Assembly: GCF_014199955.1 (NCBI RefSeq) | Contig: NZ_JACHOQ010000005.1 | Span: 62,001 to 126,000 of the forward strand | From: Brevundimonas aurantiaca | GTDB lineage: Bacteria; Pseudomonadota; Alphaproteobacteria; Caulobacterales; Caulobacteraceae | Length of the DNA stretch: 64,000 nucleotides | Reading direction: 5' to 3' | Shown here: one piece after another, positions 1 to 8,060 of the stretch | Layout: each line of letters opens with the position of its first letter | How positions within the stretch are numbered: the first letter of the stretch is position 1 | Made by a program: the position numbers and the translations under genes | The notes under the pieces: generated by a model | The model's database searches: none | Seen by the model: only the letters and a program-made list of their open reading frames with translations | What the model was told of the DNA's origin: nothing

Positions 1-706
1 GCGGCCTTTTGCCCGTGATCCGGGCGTCCTTCTGGCGAAGGGAGCCCGCAGCGAAGTTGCGGGGGTTGGCGTAGGTGCGGCGGCCCTCGGCCTCGGCGGC
101 GGCGTTGAAGGCGGCGAAGGCGTCATTGGGGGCGTAAACCTCGCCCCGGATCTCGATCCGGTCGGGCCAGTCGTCGCCGGCCAGGGCCTGTTTCACATCG
201 GCGATGGTGTTCAGATTGGCGGTCACGTCCTCGCCGGTGCGGCCGTCGCCGCGTGTGGCGCCGAGGGTCAGGCGGCCGTCGACATAGAGGAGGTTGGCGG
301 ACAGGCCGTCGATCTTGGGCTCGGCGACGAAGGCGATGGGTTCGTCGGCCGGCAGTTTCAGGAAGCGGGCGATGCGGGCGACGAAGTCGCGCACCTCCCC
401 CTCGTCGAAGGCGTTGTCCAGCGACAGCATGGGGACGCCGTGGCGCACCTCGGCGAACTGGCTGGAGGCGGCGGCGCCGACCTTGTTCGACGGAGAGTCG
501 GGGCGGACCAGATCGGGAAAGGCGGCCTCGACCGCCAGATTCCGGGCGCGCAGGGCGTCGTAGTCCGCGTCGGAAATCTCGGGCGTCGCTTCATTATAGA
601 GGGCGTCGTGGCGAGCCATTTCGGCGGCCAGCCAGGCCAACTCCTCAGCCGCCGTCTCGGCGGTCAGGTCTTCGACGGGCGGAAAGGCGGGAATCGCGCT
701 GGACAT
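1..706 (-). CDS. ligA: NAD+-dependent DNA ligase LigA (N-terminal part, runs off the left edge)
   Basis: This gene encodes the N-terminal 235 residues of the NAD+-dependent ligase that seals nicks in replication and repair. The start is ATG at 706, preceded by a GGGAG ribosome site. The Ia domain has the family's YxxDxPxISDAxYD-type region near residues 36-50. The adenylation domain carries the KIDG motif, with the AMP-accepting lysine at about residue 131 and the downstream TRGDG motif. The rest of the adenylation domain and the OB, zinc-finger, HhH and BRCT parts lie outside the window. It is transcribed divergently from the M28 peptidase gene. Confidence 0.95.
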   Translation of the reverse strand, partial: MSSAIPAFPPVEDLTAETAAEELAWLAAEMARHDALYNEATPEISDADYDALRARNLAVEAAFPDLVRPDSPSNKVGAAASSQFAEVRHGVPMLSLDNAFDEGEVRDFVARIARFLKLPADEPIAFVAEPKIDGLSANLLYVDGRLTLGATRGDGRTGEDVTANLNTIADVKQALAGDDWPDRIEIRGEVYAPNDAFAAFNAAAEAEGRRTYANPRNFAAGSLRQKDARITGKRP

Positions 707-823
707 GTCGAACTCCCTATCATCTGTTTCAAAGCATGCGCAGCGTCAGGTTCATCCCGTCAACGCGGCTGACGGCGCCGCAGCGCCGCGCTAAGTTGCC
801 GTATCGACCCCGTGGAGCCGCCC

Positions 824-1792
824 ATGCCGACCGTCCGTTCTTTCGTCAGCGCCCTCATGACGGCGGGCCTCGCGCTTGGGGCGGCCGGCTGTGTCACGCC
901 GACCGCGACGCCGGCCGGCCAGCCGGTCGCCCCGCTCGCCTCCGTCTATGATCAGCTGTTGGCGGACGTGCGGATCCTGTCGTCGGACGAGATGGAGGGG
1001 CGCGACACCGGCTCGACTGGCGGAGAGCGGGCCAGGGCCTATCTCGTGTCGCGGCTGGAGGCCCTGGACGTGGCGCCGGCGCCGTTCGGGCGGCTGCAGC
1101 CCTTCGAAGCCATGGGCGATTCGCCCAACGGGCCGACGACCTATCGCGGCGTCAATATTCTGGGGCTGATCCCCGGCCGCCGGGTCAGCGACCGCTATAT
1201 CGTCGTGTCGGCCCACTATGATCACGTCGGCGTCCACGGCGGTCGGATCTACAACGGCGCCGACGACAACGCCTCCGGCGTCGCGACCGCCCTGGAGCTG
1301 GCCAAGCGGCTGAAGGCCGAGGCGCCGGAGCACAGCGTTCTGCTCGTCTTCTTCGACGGGGAAGAGCGCGGGCTTCTGGGGGCGAAAGAGTTCGTCAAGG
1401 CCCCGCCCATGCCCCTGTCCGCCGTCGCCCTGAACCTGAACTTCGACATGACGGCGCGGGCCGAGACCGATGGGCGGCTATGGGTCACGGGGACCTATCA
1501 GAATCCGAGTCTACGCCCGATCCTGGAGCCGATCGCCCCGGTAGGGCCGGTCCGCCTCGCCTTCGGCAAGGACACGCCGCAGGACGAGGGAGAGGACAAT
1601 TGGGTGGACGCCTCCGATCACGCCCCCTTCCATGAGGCCGGGGTTCCCTTCCTCTATATGGGCGTCGATTATCACCCCGACTATCATCGCCCCAGCGACG
1701 ACTTCGAGCGGATCAAGCCGGAGGTCTTCGCCGCCTCGACCGAACTGGCCATCGCCGGATTCCGGGCTCTGGACCGGTCGTTGGATCGCTGA
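824..1792 (+). CDS. M28-family zinc metallopeptidase, lipoprotein
   Basis: This is a predicted co-catalytic zinc aminopeptidase of family M28, anchored in the envelope. The N-terminus is a lipoprotein signal ending LGAAGC, with the lipidated cysteine at about residue 23. Metal and catalytic residues fit the family: the HYDH motif (about 131-134), ADDNASG (about 146-152), the EE pair (about 180-181), a NFDM aspartate, and a late HPDYH histidine. ATG 824 is preferred over an in-frame GTG at 812, because the GTGGAG at 812-817 looks like its ribosome site. The stop overlaps the start of the next gene by one base, so the two are probably co-translated. Substrate unknown. Confidence 0.9.
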   Translation: MPTVRSFVSALMTAGLALGAAGCVTPTATPAGQPVAPLASVYDQLLADVRILSSDEMEGRDTGSTGGERARAYLVSRLEALDVAPAPFGRLQPFEAMGDSPNGPTTYRGVNILGLIPGRRVSDRYIVVSAHYDHVGVHGGRIYNGADDNASGVATALELAKRLKAEAPEHSVLLVFFDGEERGLLGAKEFVKAPPMPLSAVALNLNFDMTARAETDGRLWVTGTYQNPSLRPILEPIAPVGPVRLAFGKDTPQDEGEDNWVDASDHAPFHEAGVPFLYMGVDYHPDYHRPSDDFERIKPEVFAASTELAIAGFRALDRSLDR

Positions 1793-2307
1793 TGCGGCGC
1801 CTGGGCGGGATTCTTCTCTGTATTGCAGCCCTGGCGGCGTGCGAAGGCCGGGAGGGCGGAGTGCGTCGGGGGACGGAGACCGCAGAGCGGGCGCCGGTTG
1901 AGGCGGCCTTCCGTCACCATCTGAGCGGCGACGTCTCGGGCCAGTATCGGCCGGTTGGGGGCGGGGCTGCACCGGGGGAGTTGGCCGGGCTGTTCGTCGG
2001 CCAGATCGCGGCTTTTGAAGCGTGGGAGCGGGGATCGCGGGCGGGCGCGCCTTTGATCCTGACCCTCGCCGGCTCGGACGGCTCGCCGCCGGTGTCGCTG
2101 CAGGCCTATGAGATCACGGACGATAGGCTGCGGATGACGGGAACCGCTGCGCGCGGAGAGGCGGTGCGTCTGGATCTGCGGATCGACCAGGGCGCCCTGG
2201 CGACCGCCAGACGCAATCTGGGCGACCAGACGCCGGTTATGAGCGGGGCCGTTCAGGTGGGCGATCGCCGGTTCCCCGTCAGCCTGACGTGGTGGAACGG
2301 CGACTGA
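1792..2307 (+). CDS. Hypothetical lipoprotein coupled to the M28 peptidase
   Basis: A 171-aa protein that I do not recognise. It starts with a short signal ending LAALAAC, so it should be a lipoprotein. The rest is hydrophilic with no clear catalytic motif; the second half alternates in a way that suggests a beta-rich periplasmic domain. Its ATG overlaps the peptidase stop codon (TGATG), which implies translational coupling and perhaps a shared envelope task. It shares the high-GC codon use of its neighbours. Confidence 0.75.
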   Translation: MRRLGGILLCIAALAACEGREGGVRRGTETAERAPVEAAFRHHLSGDVSGQYRPVGGGAAPGELAGLFVGQIAAFEAWERGSRAGAPLILTLAGSDGSPPVSLQAYEITDDRLRMTGTAARGEAVRLDLRIDQGALATARRNLGDQTPVMSGAVQVGDRRFPVSLTWWNGD

Positions 2308-2478
2308 TCAACCGAGGGCCCGCGCCGCCAGCCAGGCCGCGCCGGCGATCGTCAGCCAGATGAAGGCGCCGACGGCGCCAGCCAAGATGATCGACCCGCG
2401 TCGCCGCCCTGGGTCGGCGGCGCGCCGGTCTTGCGCGGGACGTGGAGGTCCGGATTTTATTTCGGGATCGCGCGACAC
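2308..2478 (-). CDS. Small single-span membrane protein (56 aa), GTG start
   Basis: An open frame on the minus strand converges on the preceding lipoprotein gene, with its stop immediately after that gene's stop. It would start with GTG at 2478. The product has a polar, arginine-rich N-terminal half (residues 1-28) and one hydrophobic segment (about 29-52) rich in A, I, L, G and W, followed by a short tail. This composition, and the way the frame fills the gap, support a real small membrane protein. The ribosome site is weak (AGG about 10 bases upstream). No family is recognised. Confidence 0.5.
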   Translation of the reverse strand: MSRDPEIKSGPPRPAQDRRAADPGRRRGSIILAGAVGAFIWLTIAGAAWLAARALG

Positions 2479-2730
2479 GTTGCAACCTAAGATAGATTTC
2501 CAGATTGGGTCAAGGCCAGACCGAAGAAGGCGCGCCGCCGCAGGGCCTTGGACGAGAGCCAGTGATCCGAAGGCAGATCGTTTGTCGTAAAATGGATCGC
2601 AATCCGCAGCAAAAGCTCCGCTGAAGCTTCACGCAACAGCGCATGCGCCTTCACACATCATCCCTAATGACTCCACTCGGGCAGGAGGGGCGATCACGTC
2701 TTTGCGGCCGGGCATGGGCTCGGGCGCCCC

Positions 2731-2748
2731 CTGTCATAGCTCTTTGAC
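2731..2748 (+). promoter_or_regulatory. Candidate Pho box (PhoB site)
   Basis: Two 7-mers, CTGTCAT and CTTTGAC, are separated by 4 bases, matching the PhoB pattern of CTGTCAY repeats at 11-bp pitch. The first is a perfect match and the second has two mismatches. The site lies 20-35 bp before the possible starts (2768 or 2783) of the ElpS-like gene, which is close for a normal promoter: a -10 at the usual distance would sit almost at the first ATG. It is therefore a candidate only, supported by the known phosphate control of the related Caulobacter locus. Confidence 0.4.
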
Positions 2749-2767
2749 CAGACACGGTGGACTGACG

Positions 2768-4300
2768 ATGACCGGCCTTCAGATGAAAACCCTGCTCGTG
2801 ACGGCGGCCAGCGCCCTCGCGCTCGCCGCCTGCGGCTCGGCGGAAGTGGCTTCGCCCGGCGAAGGCAACTTCGGCAACGGCGGCAACAACGGCGGCAACA
2901 ACGGTGGCGGCAACACGCCGGCCCCCGGCACGCCCGCTGCGGATTGCCCGACCGGCCTGGCCAATGTCGGCACCATCGCCAACGGCTCGCTGCGCGTTTG
3001 CCAACTGCCGCAGCAGATTCTGGGCAACCTCAGCCTGGCCGTCCGCGCCGGCACCATCTATTCGATCAGCGGCCGCACCGAGGTGGGCACCGACCGCGGC
3101 ATCGATCCCGCCTCGACCACGGGCACGCAGGGCATCCTGACCATCGAACCGGGTGTGAAGATCTTCGCCTCCAGCGGCGGTGACTATCTGCTGGTCAACC
3201 GCGGCTCGCAAATCTACGCCGAGGGCACCTCCACCAAGCCGATCATCTTCACCAGCCGCCAGGACGTCGAGGGCACGGCCACGGCGACCTCGCAAGGTCA
3301 GTGGGGCGGGATCGTCCTGGCCGGCCGCGCGCCCCAGGCCAACTGCCAGCTGACGGCGCCGGTCACCTGCACCGGCCAGGTCGAGGGCACCAACGCCTTC
3401 TACGGCGGCAATACGGCGACCGACAACTCGGGCCGTCTGCGCTACGTCCAGATCAAATATTCCGGCTTTGAAATCTCGACCGGAAATGAGCTGCAGGCCC
3501 TGACCCTGGCCGGCGTCGGCTCCGGCACGGTTCTGGAGTACATCCAGTCTTACAACAGCTCCGACGACGGCATCGAGATCTTCGGCGGCAACGCCAACCT
3601 CAAGCACATCGTCATCAACGGCGCCGACGACGACGGTCTGGACACCGACACCGGCTGGCGCGGCGGCGCCCAGTTCGGCATCGTGACCCAGCGGGCCCCG
3701 AACTCGACCAGCCGGTCGGCCGGCTTCGAGTTCTCGTCGGCTCCGTCTTCGACGCCTTATGCTTCGCGCTATCTGTCGCAGCCGAAGATCGCCAACTGGA
3801 CCCTGGTCGGCCGCAACGCCCCAACCGACGCCCACACGGTCATGCACTTCGACACCGGCACCAACCCGACCCTGATCAACATCGTCGCCACCTCGACGAC
3901 GGGCTCGGTCGCCGGCTGCTTCGACATCGCTGACGCCGACACCCAGACGAGCTTCGACGGGGGCACGACGCCTTCGCTGCGTTCGATCTACATGTCCTGC
4001 TCGGTCTCCTACCGTCCGGCCAACGTCGCCCGTTCGACGGCGGTGTTCACCAACGCCCGCAACACCAATGTGACGGCGGCGGGAACTTCGACCCTGACGG
4101 CCCCGGCTTCCGGCACGACCATCGCCAACCAGAACCTGGCCTTCATCAACGGCGCCAATGAGAACGCCGTGACGGCGATCGATCCGAAGACGGTCTACAG
4201 CTTCTTCGACAGCGTCAACTACATCGGCGCTGTGCGGAACGCCCAGGACACCTGGTGGCAGGGTTGGACCTGCGGCCTGACGGCCGGCTCTCCCTGCTGA
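2768..4300 (+). CDS. Beta-helix-like lipoprotein, ElpS-type candidate T2SS substrate
   Basis: A 510-aa predicted lipoprotein. The signal ends LALAAC (Cys at about residue 24 from ATG 2768, or 19 from the alternative ATG 2783). A Gly/Asn-rich flexible linker follows (about 30-55), then a long Asn/Gly/Thr/Ile-rich body with turn motifs such as DDGIEIFGG and GADDDGLD, typical of right-handed beta-helix proteins. Two cysteines sit near the C-terminus. It lies directly upstream of a TonB receptor and the gspC-M genes, the arrangement I recall for ElpS of Caulobacter crescentus, a phosphate-starvation lipoprotein exported by type II secretion. I infer that it is a secreted or surface lipoprotein served by this secretion system. 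The exact start is uncertain. Confidence 0.75.
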   Translation: MTGLQMKTLLVTAASALALAACGSAEVASPGEGNFGNGGNNGGNNGGGNTPAPGTPAADCPTGLANVGTIANGSLRVCQLPQQILGNLSLAVRAGTIYSISGRTEVGTDRGIDPASTTGTQGILTIEPGVKIFASSGGDYLLVNRGSQIYAEGTSTKPIIFTSRQDVEGTATATSQGQWGGIVLAGRAPQANCQLTAPVTCTGQVEGTNAFYGGNTATDNSGRLRYVQIKYSGFEISTGNELQALTLAGVGSGTVLEYIQSYNSSDDGIEIFGGNANLKHIVINGADDDGLDTDTGWRGGAQFGIVTQRAPNSTSRSAGFEFSSAPSSTPYASRYLSQPKIANWTLVGRNAPTDAHTVMHFDTGTNPTLINIVATSTTGSVAGCFDIADADTQTSFDGGTTPSLRSIYMSCSVSYRPANVARSTAVFTNARNTNVTAAGTSTLTAPASGTTIANQNLAFINGANENAVTAIDPKTVYSFFDSVNYIGAVRNAQDTWWQGWTCGLTAGSPC

Positions 4301-4311
4301 TGACGACAGCG

Positions 4312-4346
4312 CCGGCGGCGGCCTTCAGGGTCGCCGCCGGTTCTTC
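4312..4346 (+). terminator. Hairpin between the ElpS-like gene and the TonB receptor gene
   Basis: A perfect 9-bp stem (4312-4320 with 4332-4340, CCGGCGGCG/CGCCGCCGG) is followed by the pyrimidine-rich TTCTTC. It can end or attenuate transcription after the lipoprotein gene, giving more lipoprotein than receptor mRNA. The U-run is poor, so partial read-through is likely. Confidence 0.5.
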
Positions 4347-4376
4347 GCGTTTCCTGACCCCTTCAAGGCGCAGACC

Positions 4377-7019
4377 ATGAATAGACTTACTCTGACCCTG
4401 AGCGGGGTCCTTCTCGCCACCAGCGCGCTGATTGCGCCCGGCCTGGCGTTCGCCCAGACGGCCCCGACTACGCAGACCCCGGCCGAGCAGGTCGAGGAAC
4501 AGGCGACCGACGTCGGCGAGATCGTCGTCCTGGGGCGCTATATCCCCGAGCCAAACCGCGAAAGCTCTGAAGTCGCCGCCTTCCTGACCTCGGAAGACCT
4601 GGAGCGCACCGGCGACAGCAACGCCGCCGCCGCCCTGACCCGCGTCACCGGCCTGTCGATCGTCGAGGGCCGGTTCATCTACGTCCGCGGCCTGGGCGAG
4701 CGCTATTCGTCGGCCCTGCTGAACGGTTCGCCACTGCCCAGCCCCGAGCCTCTGCAACGGGTCGTGCCCCTGGACCTGTTTCCCTCCAGCATCCTGGACG
4801 GCGTGACGGTTCAGAAGACCTATTCGCCCAACTTTCCCGGCGAATTCGGCGGCGGCGTGATCGATCTGCACACGATCGACGCCCCGAACGAACCCTTCTT
4901 CAACATGAAGCTGTCGCTGGGCGGCAACACGGAATCGACGGGCAAGGAAAGCCTGATCTACTACGGGTCGCGCACCGACTTCACCGGCTTCGACGACGAC
5001 ACCCGCGACGTGCCTGGCGCCATCCGCATCGCCTTCGACCAGGGCAAGCAGATCAACACCGCCAACTTCTCGGCCGCCCAGCTTCAGGCCATGGGGCAGT
5101 CGTTGGAGAACGCCCCGCTTCGGCTGTTGCAACGCGAGAAGACCCCGATCGACGGCGGCGTCGAGCTGGCCGGCGGGTTCTCGCAGGACACCGGCCTGGG
5201 GACGCTGGGCCTTATCGCGGTCGCCGGCTATGACAACAGCTGGCGCGCCCGTCGCGGCGTTCAGCAAGAGGGCCAGTTCCAGGGCGACGCCCTGGAGGTC
5301 TCCTCTTCCTATGACGTCGAATCGAACCAGAACGACATCCGGTTGAACATGCTCGGCGGCCTGTCGCTGAAGACGGTCGATCATGAGCTGAAGTGGACCA
5401 ACCTGTACGTCCGCAACACCACCAAGGAAGCGCGTTCGGCCGCCGGCCCGGACTTCGACGCGGGCGGAAGCGTCATCCGCAACGACTATACGGAATGGTT
5501 CGTGCGCCAGCTGTTCACGAGCCAGCTGGCTGGCGAACACCAGTTCATGGACGGCGCCCTGGAGATCGACTGGCGGGCCGCCTACGCCAAGACGTCGCGG
5601 GACGCGCCCTATGAGTCCCGCTTCCAATACGGCGTGGACGCCGCCGGCGACTACATCCACAACGTTCAGGGCAATCTGATCTCGTTCAGCGAACTGGACG
5701 ACGACATCGTCTCGGGCGGCGTGGATGTGGCTTACACCCTGCCGTTGTCCTCGATCCGCGAGGCGATCATCAGCGCCGGCGTGGCCTCGTTCGACAACAA
5801 TCGCGAAGCCACCCGTCACGATCTGCAGTTCGAAGCCGTAAACGGCCTGACCGACAGCCAGCGTCACGCGCGGGTCGATTATCTGTTCTCAGACTACAAC
5901 ATCAATCCGAACACTCTGCAGCTGCGCGAAATCGCCGGCAGCAACGGCGCCAGCGCCTATGACGCCGAGCTTCAGGTCAATGCGGCCTATGCGATGATCG
6001 ATGCGGAGATCATCCCGCTGGTTCGCACGACGGTGGGCGTCCGCTTCGAGGACGGCCAACAGAGCGTCACCCCGCGCGACGTTTTCGGCGGCGCCTCGAC
6101 CTATAAGGCCACCGAAATCGAGGAACAGTATTGGCTGCCTTCGCTGACGGCGACCTGGAACTTCGCTGAGGATCAGCAACTGCGGTTCGGCGCGTCCAAG
6201 ACGATCGGTCGCCCGCAGTTCCGCGAACTGGCCCCCCAGGCCTATACCGATCCGGAAAGCGACCGCATCTTCATCGGCAACCCCTACCTGGTGGACACCG
6301 AACTGCTGAACCTGGACGCGCGATACGAATGGTACTTCGCCCGCCAGCAGTTCATCACCGCCGGCGTCTTCTACAAGGACATGGACAAGCCGGTTGAATC
6401 CGTCATCGTCGATGTCGGCAACCAGCGCCAGCAGTCCTTCCTGAACGCGCCCAAGGCGACCATCATGGGCGCCGAGGTCGAGGTGAAGAAGTATTTCGAG
6501 TTCCCCGACCAGCCCATGGCCTTCATCGCCAACAAGCGTTGGTTGGTCCAGGCCAACTACACCTACTCCGACTCTGAGGTGAAGGTGAGCTCGGGCGATA
6601 CGGTGCTGACCCTGGGCGGCGCCGGTACGCCGGAACAGGCTTCCTTCTTCATTCAGGACGGCAGCCGTCTGCAAGGCCAGTCGGATCACGTCGCCAACCT
6701 GCAACTGGGGTGGGAAGACGACACGGCCCGGTCTCAGGCGACGATCATCGTCAACTATGTCAGCGATCGCATCACCGCCCGCGGCGCCGGCATCAGCACC
6801 AGCCGCGAACCGGATTTCATTCAAGATCCGGGCGTCTTCCTGGACTTCGTCTATCGCAAGGACTTCACCGTCATGGACCGCGACATGGGCTTCGCCCTGG
6901 AACTGCGGAACCTGCTGGGAACCGACTTCGACGAATACCAGGAGCGGGGCGCCAAGATCCGGGTCAACAACTATGACCTGGGTCAGAGCGCCTCGGTGAG
7001 CCTGACCGCGCGCTTCTGA
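4377..7019 (+). CDS. TonB-dependent outer-membrane receptor (ElpS/T2SS cluster)
   Basis: An 880-aa outer-membrane transporter. It has a cleavable signal (residues 1-26, ending AFAQ) and a plug domain (about 45-175) with the RGLGERYSS and EFGGGVIDLHT elements. A long beta-barrel follows, closing with an aromatic terminal residue (...TARF), as barrel-assembly signals require. Uptake would use TonB/ExbBD energy. It sits 77 bp after the ElpS-like gene and before gspC, so it may bind the ligand that the secreted lipoprotein gathers. The ligand cannot be read from the sequence; phosphate compounds are an inference from the locus type. Confidence 0.9.
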   Translation: MNRLTLTLSGVLLATSALIAPGLAFAQTAPTTQTPAEQVEEQATDVGEIVVLGRYIPEPNRESSEVAAFLTSEDLERTGDSNAAAALTRVTGLSIVEGRFIYVRGLGERYSSALLNGSPLPSPEPLQRVVPLDLFPSSILDGVTVQKTYSPNFPGEFGGGVIDLHTIDAPNEPFFNMKLSLGGNTESTGKESLIYYGSRTDFTGFDDDTRDVPGAIRIAFDQGKQINTANFSAAQLQAMGQSLENAPLRLLQREKTPIDGGVELAGGFSQDTGLGTLGLIAVAGYDNSWRARRGVQQEGQFQGDALEVSSSYDVESNQNDIRLNMLGGLSLKTVDHELKWTNLYVRNTTKEARSAAGPDFDAGGSVIRNDYTEWFVRQLFTSQLAGEHQFMDGALEIDWRAAYAKTSRDAPYESRFQYGVDAAGDYIHNVQGNLISFSELDDDIVSGGVDVAYTLPLSSIREAIISAGVASFDNNREATRHDLQFEAVNGLTDSQRHARVDYLFSDYNINPNTLQLREIAGSNGASAYDAELQVNAAYAMIDAEIIPLVRTTVGVRFEDGQQSVTPRDVFGGASTYKATEIEEQYWLPSLTATWNFAEDQQLRFGASKTIGRPQFRELAPQAYTDPESDRIFIGNPYLVDTELLNLDARYEWYFARQQFITAGVFYKDMDKPVESVIVDVGNQRQQSFLNAPKATIMGAEVEVKKYFEFPDQPMAFIANKRWLVQANYTYSDSEVKVSSGDTVLTLGGAGTPEQASFFIQDGSRLQGQSDHVANLQLGWEDDTARSQATIIVNYVSDRITARGAGISTSREPDFIQDPGVFLDFVYRKDFTVMDRDMGFALELRNLLGTDFDEYQERGAKIRVNNYDLGQSASVSLTARF

Positions 7020-7042
7020 GCCGTCAGAACCGCAAACCATCG

Positions 7043-7080
7043 ACGGCCGGGAGGCGAACGCCTCCCGGCCGTTTCGATTT
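7043..7080 (+). terminator. Rho-independent-type terminator after the TonB receptor
   Basis: A perfect 13-bp GC-rich stem (7043-7055 with 7060-7072) closes a GAAC loop and is followed by TTCGATTT. It separates the lipoprotein/receptor unit from the gsp operon, so gspC-M probably have their own promoter in 7081-7208 or depend on read-through. Confidence 0.8.
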
Positions 7081-7208
7081 AAATGTCCGTACACAGTTGA
7101 ACTGTCACGAGAAGTTATCCACGTCTTCACACTTCGGTGAGGCCCGCATACGGACGATTGTTCTACACGCCATTCGCGGCCGTCGGGGGCCGGCACGGGC
7201 TTGGCGTC

Positions 7209-8060
7209 GTGATTGCTGACATCCGCAACCTCAGCCTCTCCGCCGCCCTGGACAGGGGGCGTCGTCTGCCGCTGCGCCGCCTCGTGGAACTCCTTCTGAT
7301 CGCCCTGCTGCTGGTGCAGGCCGGCCGTCTGATCTGGCTGTTCGCCGCGCCCAGGCCCCAGGCTGAGGCGCCGGCCGCCGCCGCTGTGGCTAGGCCTGTC
7401 GACGTCAGCATACTGTCGCGGTTTGACGCCTTCTTCCGCACCGGAGGGCAGGGGGCCCTGGCCGGCGCCTCGGGCGCGGAGGCCAGTCAGATGCGTCTGT
7501 TCGGCGTCCGCGCGGGCGGCGTGGGCGGCGGCTCGGCCATCATAGGCCTGGCTGACGGGCGTCAGATTTCCGTCGGCGTCGGAGAGGAGGTCGAGCCCGG
7601 ACTGGTGTTGCAGTCTGTCGCTCCCGACTTCGTGACCCTGGCGCGGGGCCAGTCCCTGACCCGGTTGGAGTTTACGGATGCGCCTGCCGGGGCCGCGTCG
7701 CCCCCGCCGCCGCCCTCGACCCCCCAGATCGTGACCCCGCCCGCCGCTTCCCCCGCCTCGAACGCGGCCGCAGCCGCAGTCGTCAATCCCCAACGCCTGA
7801 TCGCTCAGGCCGCTTTGCGCCCAAGGCTGCAGGGGCTGGGCGTCAAAGGCCTGACCGTCTCGTCCGCCGGAGACGGGTCGGAGCTTCGCAGCGCGGGTCT
7901 TCAGGCGGGCGACGTCATTCTGTCGGTCAACGGCGTGGCCCTGAACAGCCCTCAAGCGGTCGGCGCCCTGAGAAGTCAGCTGGCCGACGCTTCCTCTGCC
8001 GAAATCCAGTATGAGCGCGGGGGTCAGACCCGCACCACCACCATAAGGACGCGACCATGA
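7209..8060 (+). CDS. gspC: Type II secretion protein GspC (inner-membrane clamp, PDZ)
   Basis: GspC links the inner-membrane platform to the secretin. One transmembrane helix lies near residues 20-45, followed by a Pro/Ala-rich linker, the homology-region domain (LFGVRAGGVGG onward) that contacts the GspD N0 domain, a second proline-rich linker, and a C-terminal PDZ domain (about 205-280, with LQAGDVILSVNG). GTG 7209 is chosen because upstream codons are unlike the rest of the gene; an in-frame GTG at 7137 would add 24 residues. Neither start has a strong ribosome site. The gene overlaps gspD by 4 bp (ATGA). Confidence 0.85.
   Translation: MIADIRNLSLSAALDRGRRLPLRRLVELLLIALLLVQAGRLIWLFAAPRPQAEAPAAAAVARPVDVSILSRFDAFFRTGGQGALAGASGAEASQMRLFGVRAGGVGGGSAIIGLADGRQISVGVGEEVEPGLVLQSVAPDFVTLARGQSLTRLEFTDAPAGAASPPPPPSTPQIVTPPAASPASNAAAAAVVNPQRLIAQAALRPRLQGLGVKGLTVSSAGDGSELRSAGLQAGDVILSVNGVALNSPQAVGALRSQLADASSAEIQYERGGQTRTTTIRTRP

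Noticed and set aside
812-823. GTG 812 as the start of the M28 peptidase
   Set aside because: It overlaps the GGAG that serves ATG 824, and would add four residues before a normal signal peptide.
7115-7123. TTATCCACG, one base from a DnaA box, upstream of gspC
   Set aside because: It is a single copy with no cluster, AT-rich unwinding element or replication gene nearby, so it is most likely chance.
4215-7955. Long minus-strand open frames (for example 4215-5867 and 5889-7955) opposite the TonB receptor and gspC
   Set aside because: They lie antisense to genes with clear family motifs. Their products are low in complexity and rich in Gly, Arg, Val and Ala, as expected for antisense frames in high-GC DNA.
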